Of a DNA stretch of 64,000 nt, positions 45,141 to 54,764 are shown piece by piece (positions within the stretch are counted from its first letter, which is position 1; the number at the start of each line of letters is the position of its first letter). Made by a program: the position numbers and the translations under genes. The DNA is from Paraburkholderia sprentiae WSM5005. Its GTDB lineage: Bacteria > Pseudomonadota > Gammaproteobacteria > Burkholderiales > Burkholderiaceae. The stretch covers positions 1,302,001 to 1,366,000 of the forward strand of contig NZ_CP017562.2 in NCBI RefSeq assembly GCF_001865575.2. The letters run 5' to 3'. The notes beneath the pieces are model-generated. The model was not told where the DNA came from and made no database searches. It was given only the letters and a program-made list of their open reading frames with translations.

Positions 45141-45202
45141 AATATTCAGTCACCGCGCTTTCTGGAGCTTTGCTGATCCTCGGAATGTGTTTAATTGGAT
45201 AA
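45137..45202 (+). pseudogene. Truncated lipoprotein-like gene at end of trb operon
   Basis: ATG overlaps the trbI stop (ATGA). The product reads MKYSVTALSGALLILGMCLIG then TAA. It looks like the start of a lipoprotein (hydrophobic stretch with a cysteine at LGMC) cut short right where the inserted nuclease/NTPase genes begin on the other strand. Natural continuation of the transfer operon is therefore interrupted here. The identity of the original gene is not recoverable from 21 residues. Confidence 0.5.
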
Positions 45203-46633
45203 GCCGCAGGGCAACGCAGGCCCTGCCCCATCTGGCCAACAGATCTGCTGAAAAATGCACGCTCGGCAACATAGAAATGACTCAAACGCGGCAACGTAAC
45301 AGCTACCCTGCCGCCTATCATGAATGCCACGATGCGCACAGTGATGATTTGCGCCTGATATGTAGAAGGCCTTAGGGTCCACGCTCGAAAAAATGACGGG
45401 CGCGCGGCCTACTTCTACCCCGGCCTCCTGACACGACGCCCAATTGTGCCCCATACAAGGATCAACCGTCGGCCCCTCCAGCAGGAAATGAGAGGAAGCG
45501 CCGGTTACGAGCAAAAACTCATCCGCCCTGTCTGGCCACGGTCTGACAAACTGTACGCGTCGTTGTAGCGGCTCTGGGACAAGTCCGACCCGTGAGCCAC
45601 GCAGCGGAGTAACAGGAAAGCCTGGAAAGGCCGCCAGGTCTGAAACTTCGAACCGCCTCTCCAATTGTTCAAAGATGGCTTCCAGCAAGCTGTCTGAACT
45701 CTGCCTAACCGCATCGAGGTGCCCCTTCAGCGTGGTTGCGTCGGCCGGGACAAACTGGCGTGCGGAACGCCCTTCCGCCACCTGCAGGAGAGCGCCGTCG
45801 GATCTTTCGAGGATCGCCGCCGGATACACGATCAGTTGAGGAAACGTATCGAGCACACCTGCGGAGCCCGACGCTTCCCACCGAGTCCACAAAGCCCGGA
45901 ACACCCTTCTAACCGCGTTCGCCGAGATGTAGCCGCTTAGCTGAGTCGCGCGCAACGGGGACGGAATGTCGGTAACCAGTTGGCCATACGAGAGCTGTCC
46001 AAAGATATGGACGGACTCGCGAACGAAACTATCCGTCTGAAAAACCAAGATATTCGCGGAATTCACATCCGCCGCATCCAGAAATGCTGCGGCGGGTTCC
46101 GTGAAAATGACGAGCCATTGACCGGAGCTGATGGCAACGCGGCTCACCACGTGGTTGCTCTGGTCCCTCAGAGTGCGAACGTAGTCCCGGAGCTTTGAAA
46201 GCCACTCGATCCACTCGCCCGTCACCGGCGTAGCACCATTCCCCGACTTTATATAGTTCAGGGCTAGGGCGATCAGATCTTCCGGAGATTGCCGCCCGCC
46301 GAGGGCCGACGACGCGGAAACGAAAGGCTTCTCCCATGACTTGGCCTCAAAAATCAGGAGTGGAATCCTTGTGTCCAGATGCACACCCAGATAGTCCAAG
46401 AAAAGCGTCGTGTCCCCCTTGACGCGTGCCTCTTCCGCGACAGTGGTTTCAAGGTTCCACCCTAGCGCGATCAGCAGCCGGTTGAGGAAGACCTTCCTGA
46501 CATTGTGCTCAAGCGTCGGAGCGCTCATCTCGCCAGCGAATCCCGCTGGGTAATCTGGCGCCTCGTTCCGTTGAGCCTCGGCGACCAGCACTTGAATTGC
46601 GCGTTTGAACTCCGCGAGCTTATCGGGAGTCAT
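45191..46633 (-). CDS. PD-(D/E)xK nuclease-like protein, HsdR_N type
   Basis: 480 residues from MTPDKLAEFKRAI. The N-terminal region has LEHNVRKVFLNRLLIALGWN (41-60), D80 in LFLDYLG and LLIFEAKSW with E96-x-K98, a PD-(D/E)xK arrangement as in the N-terminal domain of type I restriction HsdR subunits. The middle is helical. The C-terminus is rich in Cys and His (C393, C401, HHCAH near 430-434, C445, C455-C456, C459, C465), a likely zinc-binding module. The ATG overlaps the stop of the giant NTPase gene upstream (ATGA), so it is its co-translated partner. Probably a DNA nuclease effector. Confidence 0.68.
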   Translation of the reverse strand: MTPDKLAEFKRAIQVLVAEAQRNEAPDYPAGFAGEMSAPTLEHNVRKVFLNRLLIALGWNLETTVAEEARVKGDTTLFLDYLGVHLDTRIPLLIFEAKSWEKPFVSASSALGGRQSPEDLIALALNYIKSGNGATPVTGEWIEWLSKLRDYVRTLRDQSNHVVSRVAISSGQWLVIFTEPAAAFLDAADVNSANILVFQTDSFVRESVHIFGQLSYGQLVTDIPSPLRATQLSGYISANAVRRVFRALWTRWEASGSAGVLDTFPQLIVYPAAILERSDGALLQVAEGRSARQFVPADATTLKGHLDAVRQSSDSLLEAIFEQLERRFEVSDLAAFPGFPVTPLRGSRVGLVPEPLQRRVQFVRPWPDRADEFLLVTGASSHFLLEGPTVDPCMGHNWASCQEAGVEVGRAPVIFSSVDPKAFYISGANHHCAHRGIHDRRQGSCYVAAFESFLCCRACIFQQICWPDGAGPALPCGLSN

Positions 46634-49600
46634 TGCAGCAGCTCCGGCAAGCGGTAAAGTAGTCTGCGCGCTGACGGCCAGCCTACCTCGATGAACACGT
46701 CCAGGCATTTCACGAGTGTCTGCCTGCGGGACGGCTGATCGAAGAGTACGCGATGGTCAGCGAGAAAACGTCCAATCAGCTTCACAACCTGGTCAGCTCC
46801 CAACGATTCAAACTGATACCCCTGCTTATGGCCCGCACCGAGCAGCGCCCGCGCGACCATGTCGAAGACCGCCTCCGGATCGGCGTCCATCATGAAGTCG
46901 AGCAGTTCGATGAGGTAGTAGATCGTTTCCGGACCTCCGACGTCAGTCACGCGTTGGAGGACCGGTGTGATCTCCGTTAGAAACTCACGCCTACTTTCGA
47001 GGGCGACAAGCCCCCCATCTTCGCCGTTGGCGGACCCGCCATTACGGAAGGCGCCCGACGAGAAATAGATCTGGTTGAGGAGGTGGCTCAAAAGCTTGGC
47101 GGATACCGTTGCCCTTGCCTGCTCCGGCGTGCCACTGGTGGGATTCGCAAAAAAGGCCGTCAGGTTCGCCGCCGTTGTTGCGGATACCCAGTTAGCCAGT
47201 TCAATCGACCGGTGCCGAACCTGGATGTCTGCACCGTTCCCGCTTTCGTAGCCGAGGATCAGCCCTCCCCGCAGTGTAGTGATCGCGTGGTCCAGTTCTT
47301 CATCGCTTTCGACAACGCGTTGCAGCCATGCCTCAATGATTGCCTTTGCAGACGGCCGCTGATGCGAGATCCAGAGAATCGCGATCAGACCGCCGATCTC
47401 AACACGCAATTTCTGTCGCGCCACTTCGCCGCACGGTTTATTACCAAGCCTGATCACCAGTGCTTCAATTCTCTCGGGATCGCTATGAAGCAGCCGCGCA
47501 AGAACGGTGTTCGCGAAAAACGACAGGACGCTTCCATTGTTCTCCTCGTCCACAACACGATCAGCCAGTTGCCACATCAAAGTGCGATCTGTGAACCAGA
47601 GCGTATTGATCCGGGTGGCGACAGCCATTCGAACGGCGGGATGCGGATCCTTCAGCAACTGTTCGATGACGTGACGCAGTTGATGGACGGCAAACTCCCC
47701 AACACCGGCTAAGCTCATGGCGGCAACACCTGCCGAGACTCGGGGTGCGGGCGAACCCCACGCGGCGGAATTCTCGAAGCTCTCTTCAGTGTTAGGGGCT
47801 ATTTCTGGAGAAACATGGCGGGCGAACCTCACGGTCATTGCGGCAAGAATGTCAACAAGCCGCGCATCGCCTGCGAGTTCGCTTTCGAACATCGATACGA
47901 TCACTTCAAGGCCATCTGCCACCACGCCCGTCACATAGGACTTCACCAGCGGGTGAGCGTCCGGTCGCCCATCGACCTCAGAGAGAAAGCCCGTCAATCT
48001 GGCCACGCTTTCGCCGGGCGTCGGAAAAGCCTGCGTCCGGTTTTGCTCGCTCAACTCCTTCTTGAAGGTGGTGGCGCGCTCAAGAAGCTCAGCATTCCCG
48101 GGCGCGGTCGGATCAACCCCCTGCTCTCGCAGCCACCAAAACTCGTCGAGCGCAGAAAAACCGACTTCGTATCTCGCGGGGCGCCGGTTTTCGTAGTCGA
48201 GGGTTTGTTCGGGATCGGAGACGGTCGCGAACGCTTTCGCTTCCAAGGTCTGCAGACGACTCGAGCCAATCGTTGCGAACAGCCGCTTCAGAACGTATTC
48301 ACGGGCGGCTCCCGGCTCGCTGGCATCTGCGAAGTCGTACGCCAGGGTCCTTGCCTCGAACGAGGCGCGGTCCTCCAGAGACAGACTGGGATACATGGCA
48401 GCAATGAAATCAATGACGTCCTTGCGTGTATCGCTTGCCCGAAGGAAGGGATAGCTCGTGGCAATCGGCCAGAGGATGGTTCCAAGAACGTCGCTACGTT
48501 CGGCGGCCACCATGAACAGGCGAGCCCAGACAATCGCCATCTCGTTTTCCGCGACGATCACCTCGGTCGCAGCAGTCGCTGCCTCCGAACTGGCATCACA
48601 TAACCAGCGTGAGAACTTTTGTGCGATCTGGATGGCATTGTCGGCATGCTGATCATCGGGATTCGACGCCCAGATATGACTCCAGTCCTCCTGCAGTGCG
48701 CAGGTTCTGCCGGATAGGCCAGTCACGTGTCTGGGCTGCGTGTCGCGCAGCGGATGCTCGCGAAGGACGTAGCCGTGCAGCGCTTTAACATAGGCCTTTG
48801 TTCCCAAGCCAGGATCGGCATGAAGGAATTTGATGAAAAACTCTTTAAGACTCCAGTAGGCCATCTGAAAAGCCTGCCGGCGATTGGTTGTCAGCGGAAG
48901 GATTTTGCTTTGCCCGATCGACGTCTTACTGTCATCGACGATGCCGCGCGAGAACGTCTTTTCGTAGATTTCAAGGACAAACTCCGGATCGACTGCCAGG
49001 ATGGCGTCAAGTTTGCGAGTAAGCCAGGGGATGTCGTCATCGCCATGGGCGTCAAAGCGGCCGGGTAAAAACAGGGAACCGAGCAATTGTCGCGAAGCGG
49101 CCGGATCGCTCCCATAAGTATCGCCAACGAACCCGATGGCCGCTGTCACAAGTTCCTCGACACTGGATAGGCCATGGCGCAGCAAGGCCCGGGATGCCGA
49201 GCCGAGCTGTGCCCGCTGGTCCGGCGTCAGGTTTCGCCCGGTCAAGAGGAAAAGCAGCGTGCGAAGCGGCCAGGCGACCCGCTCGACAATGCCGCCAAGT
49301 TCAGCGGCGAGATAGCTCCACGGGTCAAGGGCAATGTCGGCTGCATCTTCGGCATGGACCGCGAGTGACCCGATCACGTGCGTCAGCGCGATCTTGGCCT
49401 GCTCCCTTTCTTCCACCGTCCCGCCAAGCGACTCGAGCAAACCACAAACATCCTCGCGATTTTCAGGCAGTGCGCAGGCGACACGTGCCGCGATGCTCCG
49501 GACAACCGGATCCATATCAGGCCTGCCAACACAGGCCAGAATGGCGCGCCAGAACTCATCCCGGGTAGCATTCGAATTCAGCCAGAGATCGTTTAGCGCG

Positions 49601-51513
49601 AAGATGAGTGCGGGCCCAAGCATGAGTCCAAGGGCTCGCTCCCCACCCAGCACGCTCGCCAAATTTTGAGGGTGCAGGAGGTCGAGATATACCCGGCTCG
49701 CCGCAAAGTCGAACAGGATGTGATGCCGAAATGCGATATACCGCTCGCCCGACACGGCCATGACCACGCTTTCGTGAAGAAGGCTTTCAAGCGCTACGGC
49801 GCTGTTTGACGCCACCTGCAAGCGATCGACCTGGAGCGACCTGCGCTCCACCATTTGCTCAATGACGTGCCGCAGGCACACCTCTGCAGGCAGCCCATGT
49901 CTCCTGACGCGATGCGCCCAGTACAGATCGAGAAGCTGGGATTGAGTGCTCACCGCGCTAAAGGTATCGGGGCTTAGCCCCCCACTCAAAAGATCAGCGA
50001 GCAGCCGCGTGTTGAAGGGTGTGCGGGCGAGATCGAACAGTCGAGCGCCGCCTGCGCGAACGGCATCTGCGATCGGCCCGGCGCGCTGGAGCAGTTCCTC
50101 CAGCTCACCGTTCTCCCATGGAGGGATATGAATGTGCTTCACCGCGCCGAATGCCCTGTCGGCATAGTTACTATCGGGCGGCCTTCCGGAAAACAGTTCC
50201 GCCAGCTGCTGCCCCATGCGCAGGTCGAAACTTCGAATCGAGGCCACGACGCACCAGCGCCTGCTTGGCATTTTCAGGACTTCAGCAATCAGCCAGCGAA
50301 AAACGCCTTCGCTTCGTCCGCCGCGAGTTGCGTCCAATGCGTCGATAAATAGAAACGCCGGCTCGCTGCTGGGCCAGTTCTCGAGCACGTCCAGAACCCG
50401 ATGAGCCAAACCAAGCTGCTGCTGTAACCCTTCGGCAGACTCAACCGGCAGCCGGTCCACTGCCAGCTCGATCACTTGCTTGCCTTCACTCCTCAAGCGT
50501 GCCGCAGCAGCACTGATGACGGCGCTTTTGCCAGCCCCCGGATCGCCCACTAGCAGAATCGATTCCGTGGCCGCTCTGAGAACGGATTCCGTGCAATTCC
50601 GCGCAATCCTGATGCTATTACCGCTGATGCTGGTCTCCTCGAAATGCTCGAGGTGAGTGCGCGTCTCATCACTATACTTCTGGAGCTGAACAACATCGGC
50701 ACGATAGCTGGGTGGCGAGTCGAGACGTATCGAACCAGAAATACGATCTCTCAGCCCAGTGGCATCCACACCAAGCCGGTTGGACATGAGCCGCGTAAAA
50801 CACGCCTGAAGCGCCGAGAACGATGCTGCTGCGTCGTCGGCCGTCTGAACGACGTCACGCATGGACTCGATAACGAGCGTGCGATCCGCGCCGCTGAAAT
50901 CAAAGACCAGCACGTCAACAAGGGCTGTGAGCGCCGCGAGCCGGCTCTCATCCGGGCGCACCCCGGAAATCTGCTGCCACGCGAGGCTGAGCAAGTCTTT
51001 GAAGCGATCGAATGCCTGTTGTTGATTCGCGGGCAGCGGCGCACTGCCTCCCGCGCGCCAGGCACGCAAGGCGAGCGCAAGATCGTGCGTGACAATGCCA
51101 GACGACTGCGGTCCTACCGCTAGTACAAGCCGGTCGGTGTCGCGCGAAAGTGGGCGGTCCCAACGTCGGTTGGCGGTTCCCGACTCGCATGCCATCCACT
51201 GGCGAACGAACTGGTCGACGGTTTTTCCGAACGGGCTTGCCAGACCGCTTGCCAAGTCGATGGACGTTTTCGCTTGGATGAAGATAAAGCCACCCGCAGT
51301 GGTTTCAACCAGGATGTCGTCGACGGGTGCCTCGGTCTCGACGCGGATGGAAAAGGGAACGGTCCGTGCCAGATCGGAGAGGCGATCAATCGGTTTTTCC
51401 CCGAGCAGGGCCGCGCCGAAATAACTTGCGACACCGGCCTGGAAAGAGACGCCTGCCGCAGTGGCATTGCCGCCACCGTGCGCGAGGGAGGGATCGGGGC
51501 TGGAAGTGGACAT
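46630..51513 (-). CDS. Giant nuclease-STAND-type NTPase, second copy
   Basis: 1627 residues. N-terminal domain with GVSFQAGVASYFGAALL (21-37), VDDILVE (64-70) and FIFIQAKTS with Q80-x-K82, a Cap4/DUF4297-like nuclease pattern. NTPase: Walker A GDPGAGKS (323-330), Walker B AFLFIDALD (386-394). About 1200 residues of helical sequence follow. The same domain order and N-terminal motifs appear in the protein at 14965-20178, though overall sequence differs. It precedes the PD-(D/E)xK gene with an ATGA overlap and is inserted after trbI. Most likely an anti-phage sensor/effector; no named family can be given. Confidence 0.7.
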   Translation of the reverse strand: MSTSSPDPSLAHGGGNATAAGVSFQAGVASYFGAALLGEKPIDRLSDLARTVPFSIRVETEAPVDDILVETTAGGFIFIQAKTSIDLASGLASPFGKTVDQFVRQWMACESGTANRRWDRPLSRDTDRLVLAVGPQSSGIVTHDLALALRAWRAGGSAPLPANQQQAFDRFKDLLSLAWQQISGVRPDESRLAALTALVDVLVFDFSGADRTLVIESMRDVVQTADDAAASFSALQACFTRLMSNRLGVDATGLRDRISGSIRLDSPPSYRADVVQLQKYSDETRTHLEHFEETSISGNSIRIARNCTESVLRAATESILLVGDPGAGKSAVISAAAARLRSEGKQVIELAVDRLPVESAEGLQQQLGLAHRVLDVLENWPSSEPAFLFIDALDATRGGRSEGVFRWLIAEVLKMPSRRWCVVASIRSFDLRMGQQLAELFSGRPPDSNYADRAFGAVKHIHIPPWENGELEELLQRAGPIADAVRAGGARLFDLARTPFNTRLLADLLSGGLSPDTFSAVSTQSQLLDLYWAHRVRRHGLPAEVCLRHVIEQMVERRSLQVDRLQVASNSAVALESLLHESVVMAVSGERYIAFRHHILFDFAASRVYLDLLHPQNLASVLGGERALGLMLGPALIFALNDLWLNSNATRDEFWRAILACVGRPDMDPVVRSIAARVACALPENREDVCGLLESLGGTVEEREQAKIALTHVIGSLAVHAEDAADIALDPWSYLAAELGGIVERVAWPLRTLLFLLTGRNLTPDQRAQLGSASRALLRHGLSSVEELVTAAIGFVGDTYGSDPAASRQLLGSLFLPGRFDAHGDDDIPWLTRKLDAILAVDPEFVLEIYEKTFSRGIVDDSKTSIGQSKILPLTTNRRQAFQMAYWSLKEFFIKFLHADPGLGTKAYVKALHGYVLREHPLRDTQPRHVTGLSGRTCALQEDWSHIWASNPDDQHADNAIQIAQKFSRWLCDASSEAATAATEVIVAENEMAIVWARLFMVAAERSDVLGTILWPIATSYPFLRASDTRKDVIDFIAAMYPSLSLEDRASFEARTLAYDFADASEPGAAREYVLKRLFATIGSSRLQTLEAKAFATVSDPEQTLDYENRRPARYEVGFSALDEFWWLREQGVDPTAPGNAELLERATTFKKELSEQNRTQAFPTPGESVARLTGFLSEVDGRPDAHPLVKSYVTGVVADGLEVIVSMFESELAGDARLVDILAAMTVRFARHVSPEIAPNTEESFENSAAWGSPAPRVSAGVAAMSLAGVGEFAVHQLRHVIEQLLKDPHPAVRMAVATRINTLWFTDRTLMWQLADRVVDEENNGSVLSFFANTVLARLLHSDPERIEALVIRLGNKPCGEVARQKLRVEIGGLIAILWISHQRPSAKAIIEAWLQRVVESDEELDHAITTLRGGLILGYESGNGADIQVRHRSIELANWVSATTAANLTAFFANPTSGTPEQARATVSAKLLSHLLNQIYFSSGAFRNGGSANGEDGGLVALESRREFLTEITPVLQRVTDVGGPETIYYLIELLDFMMDADPEAVFDMVARALLGAGHKQGYQFESLGADQVVKLIGRFLADHRVLFDQPSRRQTLVKCLDVFIEVGWPSARRLLYRLPELLQ

Positions 51514-52083
51514 GTTTGTGAATGTAGTTCAGGTTTTCCGTCAATCCGAAAGAAACGACCCGGCCGATGGTCGGACTAATGGTAAATGAAATCGAAGCTC
51601 GATCGAGCATTCTCACGCCTTATCAGTCGAGCCGGCCTCGTCCTGCATTGAGGGGCTCGTGACAGGTTGTTGCCAGATTTGGCTGAAGCACGTCGTCGTG
51701 GAACTCCTTCATAAACCAACAACTATTGTGTCCGTCGGGCGCTGCCTCGTTATAGAGGTCCCGTTTCATCCGCAAGCGCCAATTCGCGGCGCGGTAAGCT
51801 GGACATTCCCGAACGAACGTCAATGGAGTTTCCTATCGTCCCCGACGCTGGCAGAGGACTCACCGATGTACGCTTACGGGCGGACGGCCGTTCTACCTTG
51901 GAAGCCGTCGTTAGCGTTGGGCCGGGTCGAAGGACCGAAGTGGGTCCGATCGGCGACGTTCAACCACACTTCCGGCTGGCCCGACCATCCGAGCAAACGG
52001 CGGTTACCCTAACCCAGGCGGTAAAAGGCGCCCCTGCCGGCAGCGTCCATCCTCGCGACGAGCCATCCCAGTAGAAATAGTCT
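51514..52083. other. Intergenic remnant region
   Basis: About 570 bp upstream of the giant NTPase gene and before the AbiE operators. Several short frames are open, with none recognisable. It should contain the NTPase promoter on the minus strand near 51520-51600 and may carry the right junction of the inserted pair. Confidence 0.4.
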
Positions 52084-52182
52084 CTTGTCCAAAAATGATG
52101 ACCGTCCACGTCACGTGGACAACCCTATTTTTCGGACAAGGCCGGTCGCATCCAAAATGTCATGCGTCCACGGAACGTGTAC
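52084..52182. promoter_or_regulatory. Nested palindromic operators before the AbiE pair
   Basis: Outer arms CTTGTCCAAAAAT (52084-52096) and ATTTTT-C-GGACAAG (52127-52140, one bulged C) enclose a perfect inner palindrome GTCCACGT-C-ACGTGGAC (52104-52120). A second, imperfect copy GTCCACGGAACGTGTAC lies at 52166-52182. AbiEi antitoxins repress their own promoter through inverted repeats, so these are the probable operators. Confidence 0.6.
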
Positions 52183-52214
52183 AATGAATAAACTTGGACA
52201 ACCGCGACCTTGCC

Positions 52215-53240
52215 ATGCATCCGGCCGACCACGATCTGCTTCCTCTGCTGGAAGCTGCCGCCACCGCGTTCGGCGATGCGACCGGCGTTCCTGTCCACTT
52301 GCGCAAGGCGCCACCCCGGTCCGGCGCGGACGCAGTACTGGAGTTCCATCTAGGCACCCGCCGCTACAAACGCCTCGCGCATGTCAAACGGACGATCGAC
52401 CGCTACGGCACCTTGGCCGCTGTCCGCGCGCAGGCCGCGGCGGGCGACGGTGACCGGCTCCTGCTCGTGACATCGCACCTATCCCCTAACATGATTAACG
52501 CGTGCCGCGACATGCAGGTTGATGCGCTCGACCTGGCCGGCAACGCCAGTCTTCTTCTAGGGGATAGCATCATTCTCGTGTCTGGACGCCCACGCCCGGA
52601 GAGCAGCCCGCAGGCACGCGGCCGCACCTGGACCAGATCGACACTGCGCGTCGCACTCGCCCTGCTCGCGGTCCCTTCGCTGCTGGAAACAACCTACCGC
52701 GATATCGCACAGGTTGCCGGCGTCAGCCATGGAACGGTCCAGAATGCCATTCACGGCATGCTGGCCCGGCGCGACCTCATCGAGCAGCCCGACGGGCACG
52801 GCATGCAGTTCGCCGACGCAGGCCGGCTCATCGATGAATGGACCACGTTGTACCCGACACTGTTGCGTGGATCGCTTCAGCTCGGCCACTTCCGCACCGA
52901 CATCCCCGACTGGTGGAAAAGCGTTCCCGAGCTTCCCGGCCGGTGCCAGTTTGGTGGCGAGCCGGCAGCAGCCATCCTCACGCAATACCTGAAACCAGCC
53001 ACATTCACCGTATACTGTGCCAGCGAGGTCCCGAGGGAGTGGATCGCGAAGGCTCGCCTGCGGCCTGATCGCGACGGCAACATTGAATTCCTGAGGTCCC
53101 CGATCCAGCTCCAGCCTGCGGCTGGACTTCCGCAGAACATCGCGCCGCCCCTGCTCGTCTACGCTGATCTCGTAGCGAGTGGCGACTCGCGCAATCTCGA
53201 AACGGCCCGGTTAGTGCGTGAACAATATCTCCCCGCTTGA
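52215..53240 (+). CDS. AbiEi-like antitoxin (type IV toxin-antitoxin)
   Basis: 341 residues from the ATG at 52215; a TTG at 52194 is an in-frame alternative and neither has a strong ribosome site. A winged-helix segment is visible (TTYRDIAQVAGVSHGTVQNAIHGMLARRDLIEQ), followed by an antitoxin C-terminal domain. In AbiE systems the antitoxin represses the operon and counters the toxin without binding it. It overlaps the toxin gene by 23 bp. Identification rests on pairing with the nucleotidyltransferase and on the operators upstream. Confidence 0.7.
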   Translation: MHPADHDLLPLLEAAATAFGDATGVPVHLRKAPPRSGADAVLEFHLGTRRYKRLAHVKRTIDRYGTLAAVRAQAAAGDGDRLLLVTSHLSPNMINACRDMQVDALDLAGNASLLLGDSIILVSGRPRPESSPQARGRTWTRSTLRVALALLAVPSLLETTYRDIAQVAGVSHGTVQNAIHGMLARRDLIEQPDGHGMQFADAGRLIDEWTTLYPTLLRGSLQLGHFRTDIPDWWKSVPELPGRCQFGGEPAAAILTQYLKPATFTVYCASEVPREWIAKARLRPDRDGNIEFLRSPIQLQPAAGLPQNIAPPLLVYADLVASGDSRNLETARLVREQYLPA

Positions 53241-54120
53241 GCCTCGCCCCCATCGCCCTTTTCCACCCGAAATGGTAGCCCTTTTGCGTGAAGTAGCTGC
53301 CGCTGCTTCCGAAAAGAGCATCGAGTGGTTTGTCGGTGGGGCGAGCGCACGCGACGTCGTGCTGACGCACGTCTACGATATCGAACCGACACGGGCCACT
53401 GCAGACGTTGACATCGGCATTTCCATCGAAAGCTGGGCCGGCCATGAAACACTGAGAACGGCGCTGCTCACATCAGGCCACTTCGAGCAGCGAGGCAGTG
53501 CAACCCACCGGCTGCACTACCAGGCCCCTGAGACCGGCGCCAGAACCTGGCTCGATATCGTACCGTTCGGGGGCATCGCAGACGATGGCGGCGAAATCGC
53601 GTGGCCGCCCGATCAGGTCATGCGCATGAACGTCGCCGGCTTCGAGCAGGCGCTGCAGGTCGCTGTGCCGGTACGCATGGATGCCGATCTCGTGGTGCCT
53701 GTCGCTTCCCTTCCGGCGCAGGCAATGCTCAAGATCATTGCCTGGAAAGATCGTCACGCGGTCGATCGCAAGGACGCAACCGATCTGCTTTTCCTGCTGG
53801 CATGGTACGGCGAGGCAGGAAATCTCGAGAGGCTGTATGCCGACGACGCCTTCGACCTGATCGAACGGCACGAGCACGATCCCGATATCGGCGGCGCGGC
53901 CCTCCTCGGCCGCGACATGGCGGGTATCGTCACGCCGGAAGTGCGCGATCAGATCCTCGCGGTCATTGCGCCGGACGATCCGTCGCCCCTGATACTGACG
54001 CACATGATGGCGAGCCGCGCACGGATTTTCGGCGGCGATACGGCTGAACGGATCAATCAGCTCTTTGACGCGTTTCGCCAGGAATTTGTCGCGGCGGTGC
54101 AGCGAGGAAGCCGGACTTGA
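53218..54120 (+). CDS. AbiEii-like nucleotidyltransferase toxin
   Basis: 300 residues from a GTG at 53218 (an ATG at 53272, MVALLREVAAAASE, is possible). The nucleotidyltransferase core is EWFVGGASARDVVL followed by TADVDIGI with D63 and D65 as metal ligands, then KIIAWKDRHAVDRKDATDLLFLL, which fits AbiEii/AbiGii-type toxins. These transfer nucleotides to tRNA and stop growth. It overlaps the antitoxin gene. Plays a role in element maintenance or phage defence. Confidence 0.75.
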   Translation: MNNISPLEPRPHRPFPPEMVALLREVAAAASEKSIEWFVGGASARDVVLTHVYDIEPTRATADVDIGISIESWAGHETLRTALLTSGHFEQRGSATHRLHYQAPETGARTWLDIVPFGGIADDGGEIAWPPDQVMRMNVAGFEQALQVAVPVRMDADLVVPVASLPAQAMLKIIAWKDRHAVDRKDATDLLFLLAWYGEAGNLERLYADDAFDLIERHEHDPDIGGAALLGRDMAGIVTPEVRDQILAVIAPDDPSPLILTHMMASRARIFGGDTAERINQLFDAFRQEFVAAVQRGSRT

Positions 54121-54157
54121 CCGACCCGGGCAGGAAGCATTCCCGACCGGTGTTCGG

Positions 54158-54577
54158 CTAACCCGGCACGCCCTGTCCTGCCCGCGCCTGGAGGTCCGTC
54201 AACTGAGCAAGCGCATCCCGCGCGCGCTCCACGGGCACAAAAATATGATCGTGAAATGCGGCAGCAACGACGTTGCAACTGATGCAGGCCCTGGTCAGCG
54301 CTTCAGCCACTGCAGCTGTGAGTCCCACAGCCTCCAGGTCGGAATGGACGTTCAGCGTGATCCAGGCTGCCCGGAAAAGAACAGGTAACCCTTCGCGCAG
54401 CGCCGTCGGTTCATCGATGATGATGGTCAGCCCCTCGCGCTCACGAAACGTCGCCAGGGGAGCGAGCTGCGACACATCCCGGTCTGCCAGCACGGACGAA
54501 AAAACATAGGCGCCTTCATTCAGCTCTGGCTGCATGGACGCCAGCAACTGTGCGAGATCCGAGACGGGTTGGCTCAC
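54158..54577 (-). CDS. ACT-domain protein (DUF2241-like)
   Basis: 139 residues from a GTG (MSQPVSDLAQLLASMQPELNEGAYVFSSV). The pattern LNEGAYVFSSV..., REREGLTIIIDEPTA, AWITLNVHSDLEAVGLTAAVAEALTRACISCNVVAAAFHDHIFVPVERA is that of small stand-alone ACT-domain proteins, which bind amino acids or similar ligands. Role here unknown. It is transcribed against the toxin gene and its start faces the HTH regulator at 54765. Confidence 0.82.
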   Translation of the reverse strand: MSQPVSDLAQLLASMQPELNEGAYVFSSVLADRDVSQLAPLATFREREGLTIIIDEPTALREGLPVLFRAAWITLNVHSDLEAVGLTAAVAEALTRACISCNVVAAAFHDHIFVPVERARDALAQLTDLQARAGQGVPG

Positions 54578-54764
54578 TGCGCTCCCTGTACAAGAAGAGG
54601 ATCAATCGGGCAGGTACACCGGCCGCGGCATCGCGAGCCGTACCCACGTCGAATATCAAAACTATCGTGGCCGATATGCAGGAATGTCACTCATAGTGCG
54701 TGTCATGATAGAGCGTGGCCTCAAACAGGTCAAATACGTACGCTTCGATATCTTTCCGATCGAG

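Noticed and set aside
51623..52074. Short frames between the giant NTPase and the AbiE operators
   Set aside because: None has a plausible start or family-like sequence; treated as intergenic remnant.
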